Shown: positions 35,274-43,805 of the stretch, piece by piece | How the letters are laid out: the number at the start of each line of letters is the position of its first letter | How positions within the stretch are numbered: position 1 is the stretch's first letter | From: Catelliglobosispora koreensis DSM 44566 | GTDB lineage: Bacteria > Actinomycetota > Actinomycetes > Mycobacteriales > Micromonosporaceae | Direction: 5' to 3' | Assembly (NCBI RefSeq): GCF_000379685.1 | Contig: NZ_KB903249.1 | Coordinates: 1,195,911-1,259,910 of the forward strand | DNA length: 64,000 nucleotides | Program-made: the position numbers and the translations under genes | The notes under the pieces: generated by a model | What the model was told of the DNA's origin: nothing | What the model saw: only the letters and a program-made list of their open reading frames with translations | Databases searched by the model: none

Positions 35274-36148
35274 GCCCGCACCGGTTTGGTCGCCCGCACC
35301 GCCCCGTAGGTGAGGACACCCGTCTCAAAACCCTTGAGCATCAAGGGGCCTGCGTAGAAGAAGCCGAGCACGTCCACGCCGCGTTCCCGGGCGAGGTCCA
35401 TCATCAGGGACCGGCCCTTCTCGAACCGCTTGATCATCGCGAACTCGGGGTCCCAGGAGTTGGCGACGTTTTCGGTCCAGTCGACAAACGACACCGCGTC
35501 GAAACCCGCGGCGACGGCAAGGCGCTCATGCTCTTCGAGCGAGGAAAAGCTTGGCATGACTTGGTGCTTGAGTACCAAATCCACCAGTTTGGTTTCCTCG
35601 GCGGTTAGCTCGCCGTCCTTTTGTGACCACGTGGCGATCGCGATGGTGCCGCCCGGCCGGAGCAGCCTCTTCATTTCGGTAAAGAAAGCTAGCCGATCGG
35701 GTATGTGCATGAGACTCTCCAGGGCCCACACCACATCGAACGATTCGTCCGGAAAGGTGTTGGTCATGGCGTCTTGCTGAATGAAAGTTGCACGTTCGGC
35801 GACGCCTGCTTCTCGGGCCTTCTCGTTGGCGCGCTTGGCCTGATCGGCGCTCAGGGTTACCCCTTCTACCGTGCAGCCCAGCTCGCCGGCCAAATAGAGG
35901 GCCGGACCGCCAATGCCGCAGCCAACGTCGAGAACCCTTGATCCAGCAGGGATTCCAGCGAACGCGACGAGTTCCCGGACCAGACGGTCGGTCGCCTCCT
36001 TGCGTTCGGCGCCGCCCTGTGGCCGCTCGCCCGGATCCCAGAATCCGTGGTGGACGTGCTCTCCCCATAGCTCTTCATAGAGATCCAGGGTCGTGTCGTA
36101 GTAGCGCTCCACGGCAGCATTGAGCACGGAGCTGGCATCGGCTGTCAC
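35270..36148 (-). CDS. SAM methyltransferase (tocopherol-methyltransferase-like)
   Basis: A 292-residue methyltransferase of the gamma-tocopherol/sterol methyltransferase group. Motif I is RVLDVGCGIGGPALYLAGE, the post-I loop VEGVTLSADQ and motif IV FDVVWALESLMHIPD. The GTG start at this position follows GGAGATTG; longer readings run into the promoter described upstream, so they are rejected. It is the first gene of the eight-gene minus-strand operon ending with hpgT. It may O-, N- or C-methylate the hydroxyphenylglycine-derived or acyl part. Confidence 0.87.
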   Translation of the reverse strand: MTADASSVLNAAVERYYDTTLDLYEELWGEHVHHGFWDPGERPQGGAERKEATDRLVRELVAFAGIPAGSRVLDVGCGIGGPALYLAGELGCTVEGVTLSADQAKRANEKAREAGVAERATFIQQDAMTNTFPDESFDVVWALESLMHIPDRLAFFTEMKRLLRPGGTIAIATWSQKDGELTAEETKLVDLVLKHQVMPSFSSLEEHERLAVAAGFDAVSFVDWTENVANSWDPEFAMIKRFEKGRSLMMDLARERGVDVLGFFYAGPLMLKGFETGVLTYGAVRATKPVRA

Positions 36149-36580
36149 GGTTTTCAATCTCCGAATAGGATTGAGAGGGGTATTGATAAACAAGAATACG
36201 CTGAAATAGCGTGGTGAGGGTTGGTGGATCGCGGTCATTGTATGGCCGCGTCGCTAACGCTTGTCAATCCCCAGGTGGGTCCAGGTTGGACGGGCGAACA
36301 GTGGTAAGCCATAGAATTTCCGGATTTCCACGGCCTCCGGTGAATCGATAGGAAAGAGTAGCTACAAGGCTGAATATGCATGGTTGCAAAAACGTGCTGA
36401 TTGAGTAGGCTCAATTTCGAGGCCGAGGCTCCGATCTGTTGCGCTATAAATCGCGGGGGTAGCCGTCCGAATAGGACGATGACAGACGCTGACTTCATCT
36501 CACGTATTCCATGCACCCCCGCGTCCTGGTCTCTTGGCGACCCGGCCGCGCACCATGTCTTGCGAAGGGAAGCCACACCG
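36149..36580. promoter_or_regulatory. Divergent promoter region of the cluster (432 bases without a gene)
   Basis: This is the longest non-coding stretch in the window and is poorer in GC than its surroundings. On the minus strand TTGACA (36262-36267) and TACAAT (36237-36242) are separated by 19 bases and should drive the methyltransferase operon, leaving a leader of about 80 bases. On the plus strand TTGCAA (36384-36389) and TAGGCT (36406-36411) with a 16-base spacer may drive the ACP-KAS operon, and an inverted repeat covers its -10 box. I see no further gene; an in-frame ATG at 36479 could extend the ACP but lacks a good ribosome site. Confidence 0.55.
36400..36420 (+). promoter_or_regulatory. 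Shared cluster motif, copy 1
   Basis: ATTGAG-TAGG-CTCAAT is a perfect six-base inverted repeat followed by TTCGA. Nearly the same text occurs upstream of the peptide 1 gene (46496-46514) and a shorter version upstream of hmaS (52684-52698). It overlaps the proposed -10 box of the plus-strand operon, a position suited to repression. Confidence 0.5.
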
Positions 36581-36844
36581 ATGACCGATGAGATCCGCCA
36601 GTTCGTGCTCGATTCACTTGTCGAGATGAACTACAGCATCGATGACATCGACGATGACACAGCTCTCGGCCCGGCCGGTGCCGATCTGGAGTCACTGGCG
36701 CTGGCCGAGCTCGCGGTCCGCGTCGAAGACAAATACGGCGTGAAGTTCAACGACGACGAGGCGGAGCAGCTTGCCGCGATGACGGTCGGGGAGTTCTGCG
36801 CAGCGGTCGCGGCACGTATCGAGCCGGCGTCGGCAGGCCTTTAA
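36581..36844 (+). CDS. Acyl carrier protein 2
   Basis: An 87-residue acidic carrier protein with the attachment Ser in GADLESLALAELAVR and the typical helix pattern after it (EDKYGVKFNDDEAEQLAAM). The ATG chosen lies ten bases after GAAGGGA. It is the first gene of the long plus-strand operon and ends three bases before the KAS II gene, so it is the likely partner of that ketosynthase. Confidence 0.87.
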   Translation: MTDEIRQFVLDSLVEMNYSIDDIDDDTALGPAGADLESLALAELAVRVEDKYGVKFNDDEAEQLAAMTVGEFCAAVAARIEPASAGL

Positions 36845-36846
36845 CC

Positions 36847-38100
36847 GTGCCAGCAAGTGTGGCCGTAACCGGCATCGGGGTGGTGACCTCGGTCGGGAAC
36901 AGTGCGGCCGGGGTTTTCGACGCGATGATCGAAGGCCGGTCCGGAATCAGCCGCCCGGCAGAAGACCACCCGGTGGCGGGATCGATTGAGGTGGCGGCGT
37001 TTTCGCCCCCAATCGACCCGGTTTCGCTGCTGCCAGCACCCGAAACGCGGGTTATCGACCGCTACATCGTGATGGCGCTGCACGCGGCCGGCGACGCGCT
37101 GGCCGAAGCGGGCATCGAAGTGGGGCGCGACGTCGATCCCTATCGGATCGCCGTCATCGTTTCCGGCACTGGCGGGTTGGCGACACTTGAGAATCAAGTC
37201 GTTATCCGGACGCAAAAGGGCCGCCTTGGCGTGAGCCCGTATCTGCTGCCGGGCATGCTGCCCAACATGGGCGCCGCCCGAGTGGCTATCAAATACGGCA
37301 TTCAGGGCTACAGCTCTTCCATCGGCACGGCCTGTGCCGCGGGAGCCCAGTCGATCGGCGAGGCGGTACGCCTGTTGCGTGCCAACGAAGCCGATGTGGT
37401 GGTGGCTGGGTGCAGCGAGGCCCCGCTCTTCCCGACGCTGGCCGAGACGTTCGGCAATGCCCGCACGCTCGCCCGCGGGTGGGCTGAACCGTCAGAAGCC
37501 AGCCGTCCCTTTGACAAGCGCCGCAACGGTTTGGTGCTCGGTGAGGGCGCTGGCGTGTTCGTGCTTGAGCGGGCCGAGTTCGCGCAGGCCCGGCGGGCCA
37601 AGCGGTACGCCGATCTCGTGGGCTGGGGCGCGACAAACGACGCACACCACCCGACGACGCCACGGCCCGACGGTTCCGCCACGGGCAAGTGCATGCAGCT
37701 CGCCCTCGCTGACGCGGGGATCACCACGGACGACATCGGTTACGTCAACGCTCACGCGACCAGCACCAAACTGGGCGATATCGCTGAGTCGCAAGCGATC
37801 CGGCGCGTCTTCGGCGAGAGCACGCCACCGGTGAGCTCCACCAAGGGCGTCACCGGGCACATGCTTGGCGCCTCAGGCGTCATCGAAGCAGCCGTGAGTA
37901 TCTACGCGTTGCGGCGTGGTCTGCTGCCGCCAACGCACAACCTCGACGATCCAGACCCAGAGTGCGCGGTGGAGCACGTCGGCAAAGGCGGGCAGCCCAC
38001 GAGCACCGGATTCGTGCTGTCGAACTCGTTCGGTTTCGGCGGGCACAACGTGACCCTGGTCTTCGGCCAGCCGGGATCGGAATACCAGCGCCATGTCTGA
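36847..38100 (+). CDS. Beta-ketoacyl-ACP synthase II (KAS II/FabF type)
   Basis: A 417-residue ketosynthase with a complete active site: Cys163 in SIGTACAAGAQSIGEA, the first His in NAHATSTKLGD and the second His in STKGVTGHMLGASG. It condenses an acyl thioester with malonyl-ACP and probably extends a fatty or aryl-acyl chain on ACP 2. The GTG start lies two bases after the ACP stop; its end overlaps the E1 alpha gene. Confidence 0.92.
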   Translation: MPASVAVTGIGVVTSVGNSAAGVFDAMIEGRSGISRPAEDHPVAGSIEVAAFSPPIDPVSLLPAPETRVIDRYIVMALHAAGDALAEAGIEVGRDVDPYRIAVIVSGTGGLATLENQVVIRTQKGRLGVSPYLLPGMLPNMGAARVAIKYGIQGYSSSIGTACAAGAQSIGEAVRLLRANEADVVVAGCSEAPLFPTLAETFGNARTLARGWAEPSEASRPFDKRRNGLVLGEGAGVFVLERAEFAQARRAKRYADLVGWGATNDAHHPTTPRPDGSATGKCMQLALADAGITTDDIGYVNAHATSTKLGDIAESQAIRRVFGESTPPVSSTKGVTGHMLGASGVIEAAVSIYALRRGLLPPTHNLDDPDPECAVEHVGKGGQPTSTGFVLSNSFGFGGHNVTLVFGQPGSEYQRHV

Positions 38101-39058
38101 CGCGGCAGCGCTTTACCGTGCGGTCAGGCTCATCCGCCGGTTCGAGGAGCGGGCCATCGAGCTCGTGCGTTCAGGGGTCATCGTCGGTGGCATCCATCCG
38201 TATATCGGGCAGGAAGCCATAGCGGTGGGGTTCTGTGCCGCGTTGCGGCCGGGGGACCTCATTACCAGTACGCACCGTGGGCACGGGCACGTGCTCGCCA
38301 AGGGCGCCGACCCTTCCCGCATGCTCGCTGAACTAGCGGGACGCAGCACCGGTCTCAACCGGGGCCGTGGCGGTTCCATGCACGCGGCTGACTTCAGCAT
38401 CGGCATCCTCGGTGCCAACGCCATCGTTGGCGCGGCTGGGGCGATCGCCACCGGGGCGGCCTGGGCCGCGCAGCGTGCCGGTCAGGACAAGGTCGTGGTG
38501 ACGTTCTTCGGCGATGGAGCGGTCAGCCAGGGTGTGCTGCTGGAGACGTTCAATTTGGCGTCCCTGTGGAAGATTCCCGTCATTTTCGTGTGTGAGAACA
38601 ACGGCTTCGCCACCACGATGCGCACCGAGGAAGCCGTGGCCGGAAGCATCACCGGCCGCGCTGAAGCTTTTGGCATCCCGGCGCGCACCGTGGACGGCAT
38701 GGACCCCGTAACGGTCCTAGACGCGGCCCGTGCCGCGGTTGACCTGGCCCGTTCCGGTGGCGGACCGTCCTTTGTCGAGTGCCTGACCTACCGTTTCGAC
38801 GCGCACCACACCTGGGAGCACGCCGCGCGGCCGCGTTACCGCACCGACGAGGAAGTGGTCGCGGGCAGCACGCGAGACCCCATGGAGATTCAGGGTTCCC
38901 GGTTGCCGGCCGACTTGCGGGCAGGCATCGACGACGAGATCGAGATCCTGCTCGAAGAGGCGGTGCGGTTCGCTTTGGAGAGTCCTGAACCAGACGAGCA
39001 CGAAGCTCTCGACTATCTCTACGCCGACGGCATGCGCGCGCGGGCGGGGGTGGCCTGA
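38093..39058 (+). CDS. Pyruvate dehydrogenase-type E1 alpha subunit (TPP)
   Basis: A 321-residue thiamine-diphosphate enzyme subunit. The TPP motif runs from FFGDGAVSQGV to FVCENN with the normal spacing, and STHRGHGHVLAKGAD is the conserved loop with active-site His. Such subunits decarboxylate a 2-oxo acid and, with E2, pass the acyl group to a thiol. No E2 or E3 gene is present here. Candidate substrates are a branched-chain 2-oxo acid for a starter unit, or 4-hydroxyphenylglyoxylate made by Hmo. Pristinamycin clusters use similar E1 genes (PglB/PglC) for phenylglycine. Confidence 0.9.
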   Translation: MSDAAALYRAVRLIRRFEERAIELVRSGVIVGGIHPYIGQEAIAVGFCAALRPGDLITSTHRGHGHVLAKGADPSRMLAELAGRSTGLNRGRGGSMHAADFSIGILGANAIVGAAGAIATGAAWAAQRAGQDKVVVTFFGDGAVSQGVLLETFNLASLWKIPVIFVCENNGFATTMRTEEAVAGSITGRAEAFGIPARTVDGMDPVTVLDAARAAVDLARSGGGPSFVECLTYRFDAHHTWEHAARPRYRTDEEVVAGSTRDPMEIQGSRLPADLRAGIDDEIEILLEEAVRFALESPEPDEHEALDYLYADGMRARAGVA

Positions 39059-40023
39059 TGCCGATCCTGTCCTACCTCAAGGCTCTGAACCGGGCGCTGG
39101 CAAGCGAAATGGAACGCGATCCGGCCGTCTGCGTGTTCGGCGAGGACATCCGGGTCGCGGTCAGCAATGTGACGACGGGGCTGGTCAAGAAGTTCGGCCC
39201 CGAACGCGTGGTGGACATGCCGATCTCGGAGCAAGCGTTCACCAGTTTCGCGACCGGGGCGGCGCTTGCCGGGCAACGGCCGGTGATCGAGTTTCAGATC
39301 CCGTCACTGCTCTTCCTCGTGTTTGAGCAAATCGCCAACCAGGCGCACAAGTTCTCGCTGATGACCGGTGGGCAGGCGAAGGTCCCAGTGACCTACTTGC
39401 TGCCAAGTTCCGGGTCCCGGGTGGGCTGGGCCGGACAGCACTCCGATCACCCCTACAGCTTGTTCGCCCACGTCGGCATCAAGACAGTCGTGCCCGCGAC
39501 GCCCACGGACGCCTACGGCCTTCTCGTCACGGCGATCCGCGATGACGACCCCGTCATCATGTTCGCTCCGGCCGGGGCGGTGAGCCGCCGGGAGGATGTC
39601 GACTTTGGACAGCTCGCCCCGGTGCCGCTCGGATCGGGCCGCGTGCACCGCAGCGGAGATGACGTCACCGTTGTCGCCGTTGGGCATCTGGTGCACGAAG
39701 CCATCGCCGTGGCTGACGAACTCGCGGGGAACATCTCGGTAGAAGTGTTCGACCCGCGCTCGCTGTATCCCTTTGACTGGGCCGGTTTGACAGCATCGCT
39801 GGAACGCACACGGCGCCTGGTTGTCATCGATGACTCCAACCGCACCTGTGGCATCGGTGCCGAGATCATCGCGACCATGGTGGAGCAGATGACCTTGGCT
39901 GCCCCGCCGAAGCGGGTGACCCGGCCCGACGGCGCGGTGCTCCCGTTCGCCCGGTCGCTAGACCTCGCTGTGCAGCCGACCAGAGCTCAACTGCGGGCAG
40001 CGGTGGAGGAAGTGGCCAAATGA
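39058..40023 (+). CDS. Pyruvate dehydrogenase-type E1 beta subunit
   Basis: A 321-residue partner of E1 alpha. It carries the catalytic Glu block VFGEDIRVAVSNVTTGLVKKF, the MPISEQAFTSFATGAALAG segment, and the C-terminal transketolase domain with VFDPRSLYPFDW. Start and stop overlap its neighbours (TGATG and ATGA), so an alpha2beta2 enzyme made in equal amounts is expected. In the HYPYSLFAH-like position it reads HSDHPYSLFAH. Substrate remarks are given under the alpha subunit. Confidence 0.9.
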   Translation: MPILSYLKALNRALASEMERDPAVCVFGEDIRVAVSNVTTGLVKKFGPERVVDMPISEQAFTSFATGAALAGQRPVIEFQIPSLLFLVFEQIANQAHKFSLMTGGQAKVPVTYLLPSSGSRVGWAGQHSDHPYSLFAHVGIKTVVPATPTDAYGLLVTAIRDDDPVIMFAPAGAVSRREDVDFGQLAPVPLGSGRVHRSGDDVTVVAVGHLVHEAIAVADELAGNISVEVFDPRSLYPFDWAGLTASLERTRRLVVIDDSNRTCGIGAEIIATMVEQMTLAAPPKRVTRPDGAVLPFARSLDLAVQPTRAQLRAAVEEVAK

Positions 40024-40796
40024 GTCAGGTAGCGCTCGTGACGGGGGCAGGCGGCGGTATAGGGGCCGCTGTATGCACGCGGTTAGCGTCCCTGGGATAC
40101 CAGATGGTCGTCGCCGATGTGAACGGTGAGGCGGCCCAGGAGGTGGCTTCCAGCACGGGAGGCATCGCGGTGACCGCCGACGTCAGCCGTCTGGAGGACA
40201 ACCGGGCGATGGTGGCCCAGGCGCTAGAAGCGTTCGGCCACCTCGATCTCCTCGTGCTGAACGCTGGCGTCCGCTCGGAGCAGTCCCCGGATATGCCACT
40301 GGACGTCGCGCTCTACCGCCAGATCAACGGGATCAATGTGGACGGTGTCGTCTTCGGCATCGACGCCGCGCTGCCCGCGATGAGCGACGGCGGGTCCATT
40401 GTGGTCACCGCTTCGCTGGCCGGCCTCGGCCCGGAACAAGCCAACCCGGTCTACGCGATGGGCAAGAGCGCTGTCCTGGCCTACGTGCGGGCGATGGCGG
40501 GAGCCCTGGCGCAGCGGGGCATCAGCATCAACGCGCTATGCCCCGGCTTCACCGACACGGCGATCCTGGGCATCAGCAAGAAACTCATGCGCAAGCAGGG
40601 ATTCCCCCTGCTCACCCCGGACGACGTCGCCGACGCCTTCCAGACCGTCCTGACCAAAGCGGGAACCGGGGAGGTGTGGACGCTCGTGCCCGGGCGCCCC
40701 GCGGCTCCCTTCACGTTCCCCGCTGTTCCCACGACCCTGTTGCCCGATGGCTCCGCGGTGGAGCTTCGGCCTTTTCTGGCACCAAAGGAGAGATGA
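40020..40796 (+). CDS. Short-chain dehydrogenase/reductase
   Basis: A 258-residue classical SDR. The cofactor loop is ALVTGAGGGIGAAVCTRL, NAG follows in LLVLNAGVRSE, and the catalytic Ser and Tyr-x-x-x-Lys are in VVTASLAG and PVYAMGKSAVLAY. The Asp after the second strand (VVADVNGE) favours NAD(H). A FabG-like reduction of a beta-ketoacyl-ACP made by the cluster KAS enzymes is the simplest role. It overlaps the ligase start. Confidence 0.88.
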   Translation: MSQVALVTGAGGGIGAAVCTRLASLGYQMVVADVNGEAAQEVASSTGGIAVTADVSRLEDNRAMVAQALEAFGHLDLLVLNAGVRSEQSPDMPLDVALYRQINGINVDGVVFGIDAALPAMSDGGSIVVTASLAGLGPEQANPVYAMGKSAVLAYVRAMAGALAQRGISINALCPGFTDTAILGISKKLMRKQGFPLLTPDDVADAFQTVLTKAGTGEVWTLVPGRPAAPFTFPAVPTTLLPDGSAVELRPFLAPKER

Positions 40797-40798
40797 CA

Positions 40799-42430
40799 AT
40801 GGGTGCGATGAGCATCAGGGCAGCGCTGGCTGCCGATCCCGAAGTCGGGGCGGGAAATGTGATGCACAAGCTCATCGAGCATGGTGCGCCATTGGACGGT
40901 CCGGGCGTGGCCTTCGACACCGACGTCGACGGGATCCCCGCTTTCCAAGAGCTGACGCTGGGACAGTTGCGGGAACGCGCCGCGGCACGGGCAGCGTGGC
41001 TTTACGAACGGGGCATCCGTTCCCGTGACCCGGTCGCCATCTACGTCTCGTCGGCCGCCGATCTCTTCCTGAACTTCCTTGGCCTGACGTGGCTCGGTGC
41101 CATTCCGGCGTTCATGAACCCCAACATTCCCGGTGACATCGCGGCCGAGTACATCCGCCGGCTCAAGGGAGTTGGCGTGCTCGCCGATGCCGCGCACCGC
41201 GAACGCCTTGCCGGGCATGACTTTGGCGTGCCATTCCTGGCCGTCGACATCAGTGACACCGGCACGGGCGACCCGGCCAAGGCGCCCACGCCCTACAAGC
41301 ACCACGGTGATGACCCCATTGCCATTACCCATTCATCTGGTACGACGAGAATGCCCACCGGTGTCGTGCACTCCCACAGCAGCCTGTTCGCCGCGACCCG
41401 CCGCATTCGCCTCAACGGCCCCAAGGCGCAAGGCACCGACCGGATTATGAGCGCCCTGCCCGCCCCACACGCGGCCGGCATCATGACGCTCAACCACGCG
41501 TTGTCCAACCGTTCGCAGCTGTTGTTCCTGTCGCAGCAAAACGATGGCGCGGCGGTGATCGCGGCGATCGAGCGGTGGAAGCCGACGGGAGTCTTCGGGT
41601 TCGCGGTGACGTGGGCCGAGCTGGCGCGTTTCGACCTCAGCAAGCACGAGATGGACTCGGTGGCGTTGTGGTTCAACACCGGTGACTGCGCGCACGAGCC
41701 GCACATCAGGCACCTGGTGGCCGCGGGCTCCCGTGATGTGGTGACCCGCGAAGGAATCAAACGCCAGCCGGGATCGCATTTCGTCGACGGGCTCGGCTCG
41801 ACGGAGATGGGGCATTCCGCCTTCCACATCACCCACCGCCCCGACACGAACCGCTACGGCCGCTGCGTTGGCGTTCCGCACGTGTTCGCCGAGGTCGCCT
41901 TGCTGGATGTCAAGACGGGTAAGGAAGTTCCGGTCGGGGAAGTAGGCCACTTCGGGCTCAAAGCGCCGACCCTCGCCCCGGGCTACTGGAACGACTCGGT
42001 GCAGACCTACCGCAACCGGCTCGGTGGCTACTACCTCACGGGCGACTTGCTTTACCGCGATGAGGAAGGCTACTTCTACCATGTGGACCGGGCCGTCGAC
42101 GCGATCGACCTCGGCAACGGAAACTTCCTCTACACAGCCATGACCGAAGAGCGGATTCTGCGCACGATCCCGGAAGTGCACGACTGCACGGTCGTTTCCG
42201 CTGACGCCGATGGCCAAGTGGTGACCGACATTCTGCTCAACCTGCACACCGGTGCCGATCCGTCAGCCGACTACACCGAAGCCGTGCGCGCCTGCCTTAC
42301 CGAAGCGGCGGCGGCCACCCTGCGCCAGGTCATCGTGGTGCCCGACGACCGGCTCATCCTCGGGCCGACCGGCAAGGTGCGCAAGTTCCTGATGCGCCAG
42401 CGGCACCTGGCCGAGATGGTCGCGAGCTGA
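40799..42430 (+). CDS. AMP-dependent acyl/aryl ligase 1
   Basis: A 543-residue adenylate-forming enzyme of the ANL family. The P-loop-like motif reads THSSGTTRMPTGVVHS, the A5-type block DGLGSTEMGHSAF, the A7-A8 hinge YLTGDLLYRDEEGYFY and the catalytic Lys GPTGKVRKFLM. The K of the usual G-x-P-K-G is T here. It activates a carboxylic acid for loading onto a carrier protein or CoA. The start at the second ATG lies eight bases after AAAGGAG; an ATG two codons earlier overlaps the SDR stop. The substrate cannot be read. Confidence 0.88.
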   Translation: MGAMSIRAALAADPEVGAGNVMHKLIEHGAPLDGPGVAFDTDVDGIPAFQELTLGQLRERAAARAAWLYERGIRSRDPVAIYVSSAADLFLNFLGLTWLGAIPAFMNPNIPGDIAAEYIRRLKGVGVLADAAHRERLAGHDFGVPFLAVDISDTGTGDPAKAPTPYKHHGDDPIAITHSSGTTRMPTGVVHSHSSLFAATRRIRLNGPKAQGTDRIMSALPAPHAAGIMTLNHALSNRSQLLFLSQQNDGAAVIAAIERWKPTGVFGFAVTWAELARFDLSKHEMDSVALWFNTGDCAHEPHIRHLVAAGSRDVVTREGIKRQPGSHFVDGLGSTEMGHSAFHITHRPDTNRYGRCVGVPHVFAEVALLDVKTGKEVPVGEVGHFGLKAPTLAPGYWNDSVQTYRNRLGGYYLTGDLLYRDEEGYFYHVDRAVDAIDLGNGNFLYTAMTEERILRTIPEVHDCTVVSADADGQVVTDILLNLHTGADPSADYTEAVRACLTEAAAATLRQVIVVPDDRLILGPTGKVRKFLMRQRHLAEMVAS

Positions 42431-42437
42431 AAGCGTT

Positions 42438-43805
42438 ATGGCCCAGGCAACACAGGTGCCCGTCACCTTTGACGGCGCTGGCTCCGGGGAAGGACCGCTT
42501 TCCTGGGGCCAGAAAGATATTTGGCTAGCCATGTGCCGTCAGCTGAGCTGGCTGCCCATGGGCGGATGGACCCGGCTGCCCGCCGGATCCACAGTGGACA
42601 CCGCGGTTGACCAATTACGCTACCTCATGGGCCGGTTTCAGCCCATGCGGACGCGCTTGCGCCTGGACGACAGCGGCGAGCCGAGCCAAGTCGTCTTCGC
42701 CTCAGGGGTAATCGATCTGGAAGTGTTCGAATCTGACGAAGGCGACGCCTTCGCCGAGTCGATTCGCCTTCGCTATCAGAACGCTGCCTTTGACTTTGAG
42801 CGTGACTGGCCGGTGCGCATGGGAGTCGTCGTGCACGAGGGCACGGCGACGCACCTGATTGCCATCATGTGCCATCTGGTGTCCGACGGGCTGGGCACCG
42901 GCTTCATGCTGGCCGATTGCGCCACGTTCAACGCCGAACCGCTGACGACCGCGCAGCCGCTGGAACAAGCGCACTGGCAGGAAACGCCGGCCGGGCAACG
43001 GCAAAACACCGCGGCGCTGCGGCACTGGGAACGAACCCTAATGGCCGTGCCGCCCCTGCGTTTCGGCGAAACGGCGGACAAGCCGCGACCACGGCACTGG
43101 CGCGGCGACTTTCGCACCCCGGCGCTGCGGCTCGCGGTGCACACGATCAGCGAACTGTCCCGGGTGGACTCGGCACAGGTGCTGCTGGCGGTGGCCGCAC
43201 TGGCCATTCACCGCGCCAGCCAGATCAGCCCGGTGGCGTTGCGGCCCATGGTAAGCAACCGGTTCCGGCCGGGACTGTCCAGCGTGGTGGCGATGGTCGC
43301 CCAGTACGGGATCTGTGAGATCGGTGTGGCGGGGCTGAGTTTCAGCGAGGTCCTGGAGCAAAGCGGCCGGGTGACGATGACAGCGTACAAGCACGCCTAC
43401 TACGACCCCGCTGACATGACGGCCCTCATAGAACAGGTGAAAGCGATCCGGGGACAGGAGTTCGAACCGGGCGCGTACTTCAACGATCGCCGGGCCGAAA
43501 CGCGTCAGGGCTTTCCTGGACCGGTGCCCGAGCGGCAGCAAATCCTTGATGTCTTCGGCAAGGGACAGCTCGACTGGACCATCAAACAAGACGATCCGTT
43601 CGAGCCGCTCATCCTCCATGTGGACGATGCCCCGGGCGCGATGAATGTTGTGATATTCATGGATACCCATTTCATCTCGCCCAGCGTCGCTGAGTCGCTG
43701 TTGCGTGGAATGGAAGAGGTCGCCGTAGAAGCGGCGTTCGATCTGTTGCCGGGAGGGGTGCCGCATGACCGCCTTAGTGGCCGTCGCCAGCTACTTGCCC
43801 GGTGA
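42438..43805 (+). CDS. Stand-alone condensation-domain protein 1
   Basis: A 455-residue free-standing protein of the NRPS condensation/PapA acyltransferase superfamily. LSWGQKDIWLAM near the N-terminus is the C1-type motif, and the active-site motif is intact: His146 and Asp150-Gly in MCHLVSDGLG. Further shared blocks are VSNRFRPGLSS and FNDRRAE. It is a paralogue of condensation protein 2 (they share AYYDP, SNRFRPGL and NDRR). It would join an acyl or aminoacyl thioester to an amine or hydroxyl nucleophile. It overlaps the KAS III-like gene by 41 bases. Confidence 0.85.
   Translation: MAQATQVPVTFDGAGSGEGPLSWGQKDIWLAMCRQLSWLPMGGWTRLPAGSTVDTAVDQLRYLMGRFQPMRTRLRLDDSGEPSQVVFASGVIDLEVFESDEGDAFAESIRLRYQNAAFDFERDWPVRMGVVVHEGTATHLIAIMCHLVSDGLGTGFMLADCATFNAEPLTTAQPLEQAHWQETPAGQRQNTAALRHWERTLMAVPPLRFGETADKPRPRHWRGDFRTPALRLAVHTISELSRVDSAQVLLAVAALAIHRASQISPVALRPMVSNRFRPGLSSVVAMVAQYGICEIGVAGLSFSEVLEQSGRVTMTAYKHAYYDPADMTALIEQVKAIRGQEFEPGAYFNDRRAETRQGFPGPVPERQQILDVFGKGQLDWTIKQDDPFEPLILHVDDAPGAMNVVIFMDTHFISPSVAESLLRGMEEVAVEAAFDLLPGGVPHDRLSGRRQLLAR

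Noticed and set aside
36479-36580. N-terminal extension of ACP 2 from the ATG at 36479
   Set aside because: The extension does not resemble carrier proteins and has a weak ribosome site; the ATG at 36581 has GAAGGGA at a usable distance.
41333-42247. Long antisense frames opposite strong genes (also at 3325-4275, 29001-30062, 32168-33046)
   Set aside because: High third-position GC opens antisense frames; each is opposite a gene with clear family motifs and has no ribosome site.
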